Source of the DNA: Gnetum montanum
Lineage: Eukaryota > Streptophyta > Gnetopsida > Gnetales > Gnetaceae
Direction: 5' to 3'
NCBI GenBank assembly: GCA_015680685.1
Contig: MNCI01005835.1
Span: 1,257,614 to 1,321,613 of the forward strand
Length of the DNA: 64,000 nt
Made by a program: the position numbers and the translations under genes. Every line of letters starts with the position of its first letter. The first letter of the stretch is position 1. The notes under the pieces are model-generated. The model ran no database searches, was not told the DNA's origin, and worked only from the letters and a program-made list of their open reading frames with translations. Below, piece by piece: positions 1-12,321 of the stretch.

Positions 1-1505
1 GTTGGTCTAGCAACTCAAATTATTTTAATGGCAACATAGTGTATTTGAACCTATCCTTCCTTTCAAAGTTAGGTCTAATTGTTGTCGATGTAGTGGTCTT
101 AGAGGTTGATGGTTGGTTAGTATGGTCATTAGTGGGGGCCTTGGGTGGATTGACCTTCAACCATTAGTTTGTGATCTTTGTTTTCTTGGTTAGAGTTACT
201 ACAATCATGTTGTTTTATTTTCTCTTTTCTTTATCTCTCTGAGTGTGTTGGTTTTTATATGCTATATAGGCTAGATCATGACTAGTCTCTACAACATCCT
301 CTATATTTTTGATTTGAGAGAATGCATGGTTGAGGGACCATAGGTCAAGGTAGTAAAGTTTAGACTTAATAAATCCATTCATTGCTCCCTTAAATATGGA
401 TAATAAGAAGGCTTTGTCTATAGGCTACAATATCTCATTCAGTAGTCCATTCCATCACTAAATGAATTTTTGCATAGGTTCTAGGGGTTCCTTCTTGACC
501 TTCATGAGTTGGTCAAGCATTGTGTCAAGCTTCAAGTTATACTTGAAGTAGTTGACAAACTAGGCTACTAAGTCCTCTAAAGAGGATATGGATCCTCTAG
601 GTAATGCAGGGTACTAATCAAGAGCTTTCCTAATTAAGGACACGGGGAAAATCCTCATGATGGTATGAGGCCATGGCTGCAATAGTAAACATTTAGATCA
701 AAAAGTAATAAGATGAGCATTAGGGTTACCTTCTCCATTATATTTGCTAAATTTGGGAATAGGGACACCAAGAGGAACTATCAAGGATAGGACTACAGGA
801 CTTATGGGATATGCCTGGTAGAAGTCCATAATTTTGATAGTTTGTAAAGTAGAGGCTTTAAGCCTTTTCAACATCTCCATGAGATATTTAATCATTTGTA
901 AGGCTTCATCTAGTCCCTATGGTGGTCCTATTGGCTATAAAATTTGCACATATGGTTGTTGCATTTGTTATGAGGCTTATGGCCTCACTATGATTTGCAA
1001 GATGGAAGAAAGAGGTTGCGTTATGGTTATGGATTATGGATCAAACAAAGAAAAAGATGTCTATGCTAGTACTTGAGGCACAAATGGGATAAATGGGGTG
1101 TGTGACCCCTATGTTGCTTGGTGTCCCATGGTGAACCCCACATGAGTAATCAACAAATTTTTGTTGGTAAAAACCATCGTCGATGGTTTTATATATCAAG
1201 ACTATGTTGTAAATGACATTGATGTATTATAGTTTGTTATTTGTAACATTGGCTGAGTTTGATGTGTGGCTATAATCGACATGGGATCAACCATAGTAGG
1301 GTAGGAAGGAGTGAAAGATGGTGGCACCATGCCCATGGAGAAAACAAAAGCATTAGAGGAATGTGTTGTAACCTTGGGGGATGTTCATTGGAACAGTGCT
1401 CCCACGATGCTTTCAGGCTTAAATTATACCTTAAATTCATCCTCCATTTTGTATTTTTCCTCAGAGCTATACTCTTCATCTTCCTCTTCCATGGTAATCA
1501 ATTGG
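1..1505 (-). pseudogene. Ty3/gypsy gag relic, copy 1 (truncated by window edge)
   Basis: Read on the minus strand this is a gypsy Gag (capsid polyprotein). An acidic stretch (EEEDEEYSSEE, near 1490) comes first. A hydrophobic stretch leads to PKFSKYNGEGNPNAHLITF (about 698-760), which fits the conserved PxFxxYxGxxDPxxHLxxF start of the capsid domain. Further left come LIRKALD, YFKYNLKLDTMLDQLMK and FKGAMNGFIKSKLYYLDL, all typical of plant retrotransposon Gag (PF03732-like). About seven in-frame stops interrupt it, several where related Gags have Trp or Gln. The frame continues to base 1, so protease and pol lie outside the window. It is homologous to the gag at 17.6-19.0 and 24.7-25.2 kb. It is certainly non-functional; clade assignment is less sure. 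Confidence 0.8.
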
Positions 1506-1989
1506 GATAAGATGCTAGCATAGATGATGTTAAGGGGAATTTGGTCATACGAAGAAGGGATGTACTCCTTCCCACTCCTGTGTATGAGCTCAAACTCCCT
1601 CTTGTCCTTTGCTTATATATGTGGAATTAGCATGCCTACATGAATTTTAGCACAAATGAAGTTATAATGATCTTCATTTATAGCTGCAAAATCAAGACTC
1701 TTCCCTCTGTCCCTCAAATATCACCTACACTCAATGATGGTAGCATCTTTGAGGTCACAAACCCTCATGGATTGTTGGCTATGATCTTTGCCAATGAGGG
1801 TGAAAGGCAATTTGGTGGACTATTGAAAAGACATGACTATTGTGTTGAGAATGGCTTAAATAAGGCTATGAATGGTAAAATAAAAGTAAATTCTAGTGAA
1901 TGGAATTCAAAAACATTTAAAAGAGATAAAAATAGCTAAAATGAAGTACTTAATAAAATTAGTAAGTGGGGGATAAGAGGGATTTCCCC
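1506..1989. other. leader-like stretch upstream of gag copy 1
   Basis: No domain or RNA gene recognised. By position it would be the 5' leader of the minus-strand gag, but I could not find a primer binding site in it. Confidence 0.3.
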
Positions 1990-2970
1990 CTTTACCAAGA
2001 ATGGAAAGTTGGAAATGTTGTTTTCAAGCCTCACCCAAGTTGGCCTTCCAACTACCTCTATGCTGGGTATGGTAAGGGGCAAAAGAAGGGGGGTGAGATA
2101 ATGGAAATTTTACATCCTCTAACTCAACATTTATGAGGGGGAAGGCTGAAAACCAAAGTGGAAAGTTTGGGTTTTCTTACTAAAAATTGGTTTTAGCAAG
2201 ATGTCAATTCTCTCAGCTTGGAAAAAATGAAGGGAACGGAGAAACTAACTTTCTAGAAGGGCTGAACCACCCACTTTAGAAACTAAAAGAATTGGAAATA
2301 GAAAAAATCCTATGAAAAGGCTTCAACACTGGCCTTAAAGGAAAACATTCACAAAAAATGCTATGAAAAGTCACCACCTAACCACTTTCAACTTCCACGC
2401 TATAGTTTTGGTCATAGAAGGAAAAGGGACAACATCCATCTTTTAGGATTTTCAATTGCAAAAATATGGGAAAAGGCTTTCAATTTGTAATTTTGGGTTT
2501 AGATAAGTTGGTGTTAAGCCTCTTCCATGCTGGGATTCCCAACTGCTTCTACACTGGGTATGGTAGAGGGGAAAAAAGGAGGTGAGATAATGGAAATCCC
2601 ACACCTCCTAACCCAACATTGACAGGGGGAAAGGCTGAAAAACCAAAGTGGAAGGTTGGTATTTCTCCACTAAAATTGACTTTAGCAAGCTACAAACTTT
2701 CTCAACTTGGAAAGATGGGGGAGAAGCCAACTTTAGGAAGTTGGATGGATTCCAAAAGGGTTGAACCACCCACTTTAAAAATTGGAGAAATTGGCTGAAA
2801 ATTTCATGGTAGGTATTGTGAAATTTTAGTACCCAAACCACCTGTAACTTCAATGCAAAGGTTTTTGCTACAGGGGGATTTTGATAGCTAAGGGGGATAA
2901 GGAAATGCATCTAAAAAATTAACACTAGCTTTAGAAATTCATAGCAATTGTTCTAAAAATTTCAAAGCCC
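1990..2970. repeat. 489-bp tandem duplication
   Basis: Two diverged copies follow one another. The phrase GGTGAGATAATGGAAAT occurs at 2092 and again at 2581, a period of 489 bp. Flanking phrases match in the same order (CTGGGTATGGTA before; AGGCTGAAAAxCCAAAGTGGAA after). A weak third start may lie near 2969. The unit is non-coding and A/G-rich. Confidence 0.8.
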
Positions 2971-5045
2971 AAGCACCTTCCACTCCCATGTTGGGCTTTG
3001 GAAGTAGAGACAGATGAATTGTAGCATTGATTGTGAGGTAGATTCAAAGGTTTTGACTATAAAAATCAAGGAAAATCTTGCAAATGGCAATGAATAGAAT
3101 ATATCTAGTCACAAAATTTAGGTGAAGATCCTCCTTCTAGAATAAAAAAAAAAACTATTACAGCTGAAAACCTCAATCATTGAAAAAATCAAAGATCCCT
3201 CAATGCAACAGTTCCTCAACCCATGAATCCCTTGGGCCTCCGCGGAAAAGAATGGAATTTGAGGTGCCCTAACCAATCTAAAAGATCAACCTGGGACTTA
3301 CAAAATGCAAAGCATGATGAACAAAATGCAAAACTAATAGCAAATCTGAATAATGCATAGATAATAAACAAATGTATTTTATACACAAAACTTAAAATTT
3401 AAAATTTATTGAGAAAAAATAAATAATAAGTTAGAGAAAATGTGTAAAAATGCTACCTAAATGAGTAGCCAATGGAAGGGTTCACTGGTGCAGGAGTTGA
3501 AAGCCTGTTAAAGCTGATGCAATTGACTCCATGATCTAGGTGCTAAGCCACTACTAATGCTTTTGAACCTTCCTCAACTACAACCTCAAATCTGTAACAT
3601 TGCCTATGATGGGGATTAATGAGTGTAAAAAGTATAAGTTTCCCAAATATTCTACACTTGGAGTTGGGAATCCCAGGAGTGCAATATGGAGCTTAGATAT
3701 TTACAAATCTCAAAGGTGGTTACAAGGCCATAAGGTCATAGGGTGTCTACACTAGGTTCAAGAGAATACAAGTGTGGAAACTTGTAAAAACTCTTGAGTG
3801 CTTGAGAATACCCAAGTGTAGAACTATAAATAATGTTATGTGCAAAATTTTTTGTGTGTCAATAGTTGTTAAACCATGTATGATTGCTAAATCCTATGAA
3901 AATTTTGGAACCTTGAGTTAGTTACTGAACTATCTAAAAATTGTGGAACCTATAAATGGTGTTTGAGGTTGAATTTTATAGGTTCTTTGGGCCATGAATG
4001 GGGCTACAAAGTGGCTTTGATTTGGTTCTAAAATGGCTGAAAATTGACCATAACTTGGCTCTAAAATATAGGTGAGATGGATACCCAAATTTTTGGGGTT
4101 ACTATACATAATAAGTGCTTTCTACACCCACTCCCCATCCCAAAGCTCACCAACACCCCCCCCCNNNNNNNNNNNNNNNNNNNNNTTTACTATAAATAGT
4201 AACTAAGGCACACCTTCCATGATAGAGATGAATCTTCCATGCTAAGCTCTCCACCATGCTTGCTGAAGTGGCTGGTCAACATTGAAGTGTTGAAATCTGG
4301 CTATTGTGACTTTGATGTTAGGAGATGTAATTTTCAATGCTAGGGGTGAAGACTCTATGCTGGGGGAAAAACTTCCATGCTAAGGGGAAATATTTCCAGG
4401 TTGTGCATGTGGTCTCTACACTAAAGGGGGAATTTTCCAAAACCCACACTCTTCCACGTTGGAGATATGTGAGATTTACCCCCTACATGTGTTCCTAGCA
4501 TAGAAGAGTGTATACACCCCATAAAACCCATCAATTTTCCTTTTCTAGCATTCCAAAATGCATTTTTGACCCCCTGAAGCCCAAATATAGATACTCGATG
4601 ACTCTTTCACTTAGGAAATGAGGCTTGGATCACTTATGAGGCATTTTTCAACTCCAAAAGTATGAAGTATGTGAAATTGTCCACTATGGGTTACAATATT
4701 CACATTTACAACGACGTTTTGCCATAGGTTTCATGGAGTAAAAGGTACATGATGAAGATTGCCTATAACATGAAAATTTTTGTGGTGTTTTAAAGAATAC
4801 ATGTATTTAACAAAGGTTTCATGAGGCAACAAGTGCATGTAGGCCATCATTGATCATAATCAGCAAAACACATGAGCCCTATGTCATGCTATGCAGGTTC
4901 ATATAAAATTTGTAGTCTCCTTAGAGGCTAAGAAGAGGCAAAGGCTCATGCAAGCCTACTTGTTTTAGGTCACCAAAGTTGTCAACATCGATTATTCATT
5001 TAACCTATGAATAAAAATAATCCAAGGCTATAGACGAATGGATCA
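2971..5045. other. non-coding LTR-like block with assembly gap
   Basis: No coding domain seen. It lies between the end of an integrase (minus strand, ends near 5054) and the start of a gag (minus strand, 1505), which is where an LTR plus untranslated region would sit. Around 4210-4470 the phrase CTTCCATGCT recurs with variations. I could not fix TG...CA ends or a primer site, so LTR identity is inference. Confidence 0.4.
4165..4185. other. assembly gap (21 N)
   Basis: A run of 21 N directly after a run of C. The poly-C probably stopped the read or assembly; the true length is unknown. Confidence 0.99.
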
Positions 5046-5053
5046 ATGTTAGA

Positions 5054-8000
5054 TGTAATACGGTTTGAGATAGGAACAGTTGATCAAGTTCCCCAATTCA
5101 TTCCCATCCATGTATGTCAACTTAAGTGCTCCATTTCCATAGGCTTTGGTCACCAAGAAAGGTCCTTTCCAATTGACCGAGAATTTGTTTGCATGTTCAC
5201 GAATGACCTTAAGGACAAGGTCTCCTTTCTTAACTTTTTTCCTATTTAGATTTTGATGATGTTGTTGCTTCTACTTCTTTTGGTATTGCTTGATATTGAT
5301 AAGTGTTTATATTCACCTTTCCTCCACTGAGTCAAGGTCCATGATACATAACTCTTTATTCTATTCATCCTTAATGAAGTCAAATAGAACTACCCTTAAG
5401 GATGGTACCTACAATTCAACAACCAAAATAGCTTAAAATCCATAAACTAAGCTATACAGGATTGCTCTAGTTATAGTTCTAAAGGTTGTTCTATAGGCTC
5501 ATAGTGCATATAGTAATTGTTCATTTCATTTGCATTTACCATTATTTAACATTTTCTTTAAGATTATCACAATGACTTTCTTACTAGCTTCGACTTAGCC
5601 ATTGGCTTGTAGATATTAAGGTGATAAGGAAGAGTGTTTAATGTTTAGTTGTTGTTAAAAGACATGCATTTCTTGGCTACTAAATTGTAGTTCATTATCT
5701 ATAACGATTGTCAAAGGTAGGCCAAAAATGGGATACAATGTTATCCAAGAAAAACTTACAAACTTGCTGCATTGTTGTTTTCCTTAGAGATATAGGTTCA
5801 ACTTACTTTGTAAAATATTTAGTTGCAGTGATGATGAAACTATGCCCTGCAAACGATTTAGACATTGTTGGTTCAACTATGTTGATTCCCCACCATTGTA
5901 ATGGCCATGTGATCTAGGTGGTGTGTAACTCAATCGATGGCACATGTCTTAACCTTCTGCAGGTAGTTGCTTTCCATATAGGATCAATAGTATCCTAATC
6001 ATCTAATCTTCATGGCCATGGCTCTAGGTCCTATATGCCCCCCACATATGCCCTCATGAACTTGCTCAAGGACTTTGCAAGATTTGATTTTACATGACCA
6101 CACTAATAATATGTCATTGTAGGACCTTCAACATAATGTGTTATCAGCTACAATGATATATTATTTTGCTCATTTATGTACAACATTCTTTTGAGAGGCA
6201 ACTAGGCTCTATGAAAGTTCACCATGCATTAGGTAATACTTAATGTCTTCAAATAACTCTTATTAGGGACATTGTTGACAGTGGCTATAAAGGTACCTTC
6301 AATCTTCTACATGATGGAAAGAGCATATTTTTCTATTAAGGAAGGAAACTTGCTAAACACATCTAGCATCACATTTAGGGCTAAGGTTGTAATGGCATCA
6401 GCTAAGGTGTTTTCTATTTAGGGAATGTGTTGGATACTAACATTTGTAAAGTATAGCATGAGTTCTTTAGCTAGATCACAATATGGTTGTAAAGGTTTGG
6501 CCTTGCATATATAAAATTTTGTCACTTGGTTAATAATAAGTTGCAAATCACCTTTTATCATTAGACTTGTAATTCTTAGGTTAAAAGGTACCATCATTCC
6601 TATGATTAATCCTTCCTATTCTACCACATTTTTGGTGCACTAAAACTAGAAATAATAGGTGAAAGGTTATATCTCACTAGAGTGTAGTGTTATGATGTTG
6701 ACAAAAATAGCTCCATGGACAGTTGAAGCTCCGTCAAAGTGCCTGATAGCCTCATATCTCCTAGGTACTTCATTGATAATGTTGGCATGCTCATCAGAAA
6801 ACTTAGGGCCTATGGCTACATTGTCTTCGACTAGGGAAGTTGTGAGTTGCATAACTATAGCTTCACCTTTCGTTAAGGCTTGGAAGATGTAGTGTAAGTC
6901 AAACTCAACTGTTATGGCTTTCTAACGAGATATACGACTACTCTCATATATATTGTTCATTATGGCTCTCAGTACATTATCCTTACATATGATGTTGACT
7001 TGGCTTCTAAAGAGGTAGTATCTCCACTTTTTCAAAGAGAAGACTAGAGATAGATATTGCCTCTTGACCTCATTGTATTAGGTTTCATAAGTAATCAATA
7101 CATGACTCAAGTGATAGATATGCAATTCTACTCCATCATCTCATTCTTTATCTAACAAAGAGGCTATGCAGGTTTCAAAGATTTCAAGGTAGATGTAGAA
7201 TGGTTTATCTTTCTAAGGGGGATGCACAATAGGCAATTGGGACAACTCTTGCTTAATATTGTCAAAGGTTTCTTGGCATTGATCAAGCTACTCATAGTGA
7301 ATGTATTTCTTAAGAAATTATTGCATAAGTTGTAGCTTATCTATAAGCCTCAAGATGAACCTATGAATAAATTACAATCTACCTTGTAAACCTTGTAGTT
7401 TCTTAAGGTTATTGGGTGGTGATAGATTGTTTATAACCTTAACCTTATCAAGTTTGTACATATATCAACCTTAGATACTATGAAACAAAGCATCTTGCCA
7501 ATTTTAGCATCAAATACATACTTTTTGGGATTAATTCTAAGCTCATACTTGAGACATCATTGTAATACTAGGTTTAGGTCATGTGCAAGGTCATTGGCCA
7601 TCTTGGACTTGACAGCTATATCATTAACATAATCATTAAGTAACCCTAGCATGTGATCACTAAAAATATAGGTCATGGCCCATTAATAGGTTGCTCCTAT
7701 GTTACTTAGACTAAATGGCATCATGATATAACAAAAGGTCCTCCAAGGGCTCATCAAGGTTATGTATAGTTAATGCTCTAGGTTAATCCTAACTTGGTTA
7801 TATCCTAAGAACCCTTCCATTAGTTAATTTTCTTTAATGATTTCCTTGTTAAGATCACGGAAATCAAGACATATACAAATACTTCAATTTTTCTTAGGGA
7901 CTATCATTGTGTTAGATACCCACTCTACGTGATTAATAGCTCAGATGAAACATGCTTGATAAAGCTTCATGATTTCATCATAGACTACTAGGACCAAATC

Positions 8001-8420
8001 TAGTATAATCCTGCATACCATTTGTTTAATGAATTTGATACTAGGATCAAGTATAATGTTATGTTGTACTAAACATGGATCAAGTTCTAGCATATTTTCA
8101 TATGATAAAGCAAAGGATTTAATGTTATCTTGAAGAGCTTTAGTTATGTCTTGGACTATTTAGGGTTCTAGTGAGGAACATAGTTTTAGCATTTCCTCCT
8201 CACCATTGTGGGTTGTAACAAGAATTTCAACTAGAGGGTCCTTAGTGATGGCTTTGACCTCTAAATCAAGAGTTTTGACTATGTATTCAAGAAATTCTAG
8301 GGAATCTCTCTTGAGGCTATATGATCAAATAGGATTTAGGCTCAAGATCTAGGCATTGTAAGTCAACTGATCATTCAACATTACCATAAGGTTCATTTAG
8401 GCTTAAGGGTACATCAAAAT
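5054..8420 (-). pseudogene. Ty3/gypsy pol relic: RT - RNase H - integrase (Tat-like)
   Basis: Minus-strand translation gives pol domains in the usual gypsy order. RT begins near 7920 with EWVSNTMIVPKKN and LDFRDLNKE. The catalytic box follows near 7640 as YVNDIAVKSK, where YVDD would be expected, so an Asp is replaced by Asn. RNase H shows FDGAS (about 6720-6750). The integrase core shows WGINIV near 5890 and VIDNELQFSS near 5700. The integrase C-terminus has KGDLVLKVIREHANKFSVNWKGPFLV and ends at a stop near 5054. YVDDxxVKS plus this C-terminal module is usual in the Tat/Ogre group. Many stops and the damaged catalytic box make it dead. It may be the 3' half of the copy whose gag-pro lies at 16.6-25.2 kb. 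Confidence 0.82.
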
Positions 8421-8599
8421 GTGCTCATGTATCCATGATTTAGTCCTACATGTTAACAAAAGCACATTAACTCATATCTATATTGCATAATTTGTTAAAT
8501 AATATTAAAATAAGAAAAATATTGCAACAATGAAACATAATGCAGTCAAACAGAGTCAACATGAAGTGGAATAAGACAACAAGAGGCTTAAGTAGGGTC

Positions 8600-9060
8600 A
8601 CAACATGGTGAACTAAGGCCAAAGATAGTAGATTGAGTTGCAACAAGGTGAAATAACGGTCAAATGATGTCAAACGATGCCAAGTAGGGGCCAAATGAAG
8701 ATTAAACCCATGCTAAATAAGTTCAAAGGAGGTTGAGTGAGGCTTTAAGGCTACTAAATGACATCAAATGATGCCAAATAATGGTCAAAATGGTATCAAA
8801 TGATAAAAAATAAAGCCAAAATGTTGCAAAATGTGTCACAATGATAGTAAATGATCTCAAATGTTGTCAAAATAATAAAAAATGATATCAAATGGTATTG
8901 AATTGTACCAAATGATGGCCAAATAATACCAAATTATGACAAATGATACCAAATGATGTCAACATCAAAATGATACCAAATGATGTCAAATAACATCAAA
9001 ATGATACCAAATGATGTTAAATGATATCAAATGGTGTAGAAAGGAGTCGAATAAGGTTAA
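8600..9060. repeat. degenerate short-motif repeat (TCAAATGATR-like)
   Basis: About 450 bp built from loose repeats of CAAATGATAC and CAAATGATGT with many variants. It looks like an expanded and decayed short tandem repeat. No coding frame. AT-rich DNA without features follows to about 9405. Confidence 0.75.
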
Positions 9061-9404
9061 ACATGGTCAAAGGTGGTCGAAAATGATATTATTATTTTTA
9101 ATTGTTTATATGGTTAAAATAAGGTCAAACTTACCAAAAAAATCATAAATTGTTGTCATAAGTCAAAATTTAGGGGAAAAATAGGTCATAAATTGCTAAA
9201 ATAGGCAAAAATATTGTAAAAAAAAAGACTATACATTATTAAAACAAGTAAAAATCTTGTGAAAATAAGGAAAAATCTTATGTAAACTGATAAAATATAT
9301 AAAATTTAATAAAAATAATTAAATTAGAAAAAAACTTAATGTAAAGTGATTCTAAACTACTTGAAATTTTGTTTTTTACTGGTGAAATAATTTAAAAAGA
9401 TAAA

Positions 9405-11110
9405 ATATTGAATCATCAGCATGTGGGGACTATTTTCATAGCATCTGGGCTGTCTAGGCTACTATCACAACATGTGGGACCTAAACCCCAATGTCTGAAG
9501 AATTCCTTCCAAGTTTGGGACTTGTTTAACTTGATTTGACCATCCTTAGACTATGCACACTTAGTGTAAGGATTTTTTGACTACCCTAGGCTATTCATAA
9601 GTAAGTTTTTGTAGGGTTTTGACTTGTTAAATCCCCACATGCTACCCTCACATGTTGTAACGTGTGTGGGATAGGGTACCTCAACCTGTGGAATCATGAC
9701 CTAAGTTTTATAGCTTACAACAATCAAATTTTTGGTTAATCTTCCATTCGAAGGATTATGAGTCCTACCAAACAACTTATGAGAAATTCTAGGCATGGTA
9801 GATCTTGCCACAAAACTCCACCTAGTGCCCCACACACTACATAGTGTGTGGGACAAGGTTCCTAGTGTGTGGAATGAGATCTACCATTTTACAAGGGTTT
9901 TTGACTAGGCATTTTAGCCTCTCCAAGATTCCATGGCAATGTGGAAGATGTATGAGAGAATATGCAATTTTTTTACCACTTTTGGCAAGGTATGAGGCAT
10001 TTTGAGGCTATGGGAACTCCCACATTATGTTGCATGAAGTGTGGAACATGTCTTACCAATGTGTGGGATTAAAAATCATCCTCCAACAACTTATTAAGAT
10101 CATCTTTTTGCTCCACTTTTGAATTTTGGTTTTGTGGGGTCCACTGAGAAGCTAATGAGAAATGTTTGGCTTGATTTTTAGTAATGTGAGGCTCACACAC
10201 TACCCCCAAATGTTGTATAGCATGTCACATAGGTTTCCCATCGTGTGAAGTCTAGCCATTTCATTTTCAATGGATTTCAACTCTATTTTTGACTTCTTCA
10301 TGTTCCTATGGTAGCGTCCAAGTAGTGTAAAAGGATTCTACACCTTTTTGGTAATTTTGAGTAAGGTTTTATGTGCATTAAAGCTCCTAGAATCCACATA
10401 CATTATCCCACATATTGCACAGCATGTGGGATCAAGAATTAACTTCTAGAAACTTGTAAAGGTTAGTTTTTTTATTTTGCCCAACTTTCCATTTCTAAGT
10501 TATGTGGACCCTACTAGGAAGCTACTAAGAAATTTTTAGACTAAAGTTTGCTAATGTGAAGCTCACATGCTACCCCCACATGCATTAAGGCATGTGAGAT
10601 AGTTTCCCCATCCTGTGAGACTTAGCTTTGTCAATCCTAGTGGATTTCAACACCATTTTTATCCACTTTAAGGCTCCTACATCAACATTTGAGAATAATG
10701 AAAATCTTACAACCTATTTGGTTACATTGATGGGGCCAAGGCTTATGGGGGGCTTCAAACGTTGCCCCACATGCTACATAGTGTGTGATAGGTAAAACCC
10801 CAACATGTGGTCATCCTATGCCTCAATTCTTGGCAATTTTGGATGAGTTTTTTATACTAAAATTTTTCAATTTTTTTCTAGGTCTTCCAAGTTTCACCAG
10901 GTAGCATATGAACAAGATTGATAAGGAAAAAGGCTAGTGTAGGCCCCACACATTGCCACAACATCTGGGGTAGGATTCCATAACATGTGGATATTTTGGA
11001 ATTGAATCCTAGCATGTGGAATTACTTGGTATTCCTACCCAAGTCCTGTGGGGCCCACTCATGATCAAACTGCCTTGAAAGGTTGAATCTTGAGTAAAAA
11101 TTTGCATACA
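9405..11110. repeat. tandem array with inverted-repeat (hairpin) modules, ~370-bp higher-order unit
   Basis: At least nine modules of about 180-190 bp, each centred on a short inverted repeat of the kind CCCACATG...CATGTGGGA. Examples lie near 9641, 9823, 10023, 10195, 10403, 10568, 10757 and 10945. Longer phrases show a higher-order period near 370 bp: the segment before the hairpin at 10141-10205 (GAAGCTAATGAGAAAT..., AATGTGAGGCTCACA) matches 10509-10575. Modules have diverged strongly. No coding frame. It may be part of a long LTR or a satellite carried by an element. Confidence 0.7.
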
Positions 11111-12321
11111 AGGCCTATTTCTTAGTCTAAACATAGCCTACCATGTAATGAATATATTTATTAGAGTATAGGAGCTTTATTAGTAGTGCAAAAGTATTGG
11201 GAGAGGATTGTCAGCACTAGATCCCAACGTATGAACCTATCTTGATTATCCAAGGGTAGTGTATGAAAGCTAGGTTTTATGGTCAAAACCCAAATACTCA
11301 ACACTGGTCAATAATTTTTACATCTACCTACCCCTAAGAATAGCATGGTTTTAAATTATTTTTTTAATTTTTTATGCATTTTCATCTAACCCATTGCACA
11401 ACATCTTTGGCTTAATTTGTAGTTTTTCTATTAAAAATCTTCGTGGCATTTGCACTTGTATGGTCATTTGTGAGTAGTGTCCAAAGTCCTTGAGGATTAT
11501 TAGTGTAGTGTAGAGGGTCCTAAATGAAGTATATAATTTTTATATTTTTTCAATGAATTTTACCCAAAGGTTTTACTATAGACATTTTGCGGTGAATTGG
11601 GTTTTCCTTAGTAAAATTCTCATTCTAGGCTGTAGTTTGGTTTTTTTGAACTTACTAATGTAGCATTGATGCTTTTTTTACGTGAAACTAGGCATTTTTC
11701 AGCATTTGAAGTTGAAATTAAATTTTTTTGAAGTTTTTTCCAACTATGGAAGTTGTACCGATTAATTACAATTTCAATACTGAGTTCTTTGGCTTCCTCT
11801 AACCTATACTAATAGTGTTGGGCATCCTAGATCTGAATTTTAGTTGTTTTGAAAATTTTTTTCTACTCTTAAGACTAACATATGGTACTTAAGGTTACTA
11901 GGTCAACACATGGGATGTTTTGAGGTTTTAGTAGGACTGAATGGCAATGTGTAAGCTTCAAAGCTCCAAACAATTCAAGTTTTATGCCACCACTCTTCTT
12001 TGTATTCTAAAAATTTCTAGTGTATGGACCCTAATTAATTGATTTTGTCAATTTTTCCTACCAATTTTCACACATGAGGCTCAACGTTGTCAATTTGACC
12101 TCCTAGTTTTGCTAGAACTCAATTTCATGTCAACTATTTGCAATAATGCTCAGTTTAGGATCATGTATACAAATTGTTTGTGAAAATGTGAATTTGCTTG
12201 GTTTCATGTTGAATGTTTGCTAAGATTCCACAAAGCTAAATCTTGGTTCATGTTGGATGTCAAAGTAATGAAGATGAGTTCATTTTTGCTTTAATTTTGT
12301 TAAACTTTGCTTTAAGGATTT
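11111..12321. other. AT-rich non-coding stretch
   Basis: No domain, RNA or clear repeat recognised. It lies between the hairpin array and a plus-strand coding relic and could be that relic's upstream region. Confidence 0.4.

Noticed and set aside
8600-11110. CRISPR-like array or structural RNA
   Set aside because: Repeats are degenerate, contiguous and of eukaryotic satellite or element type. No spacer pattern or associated genes exist.
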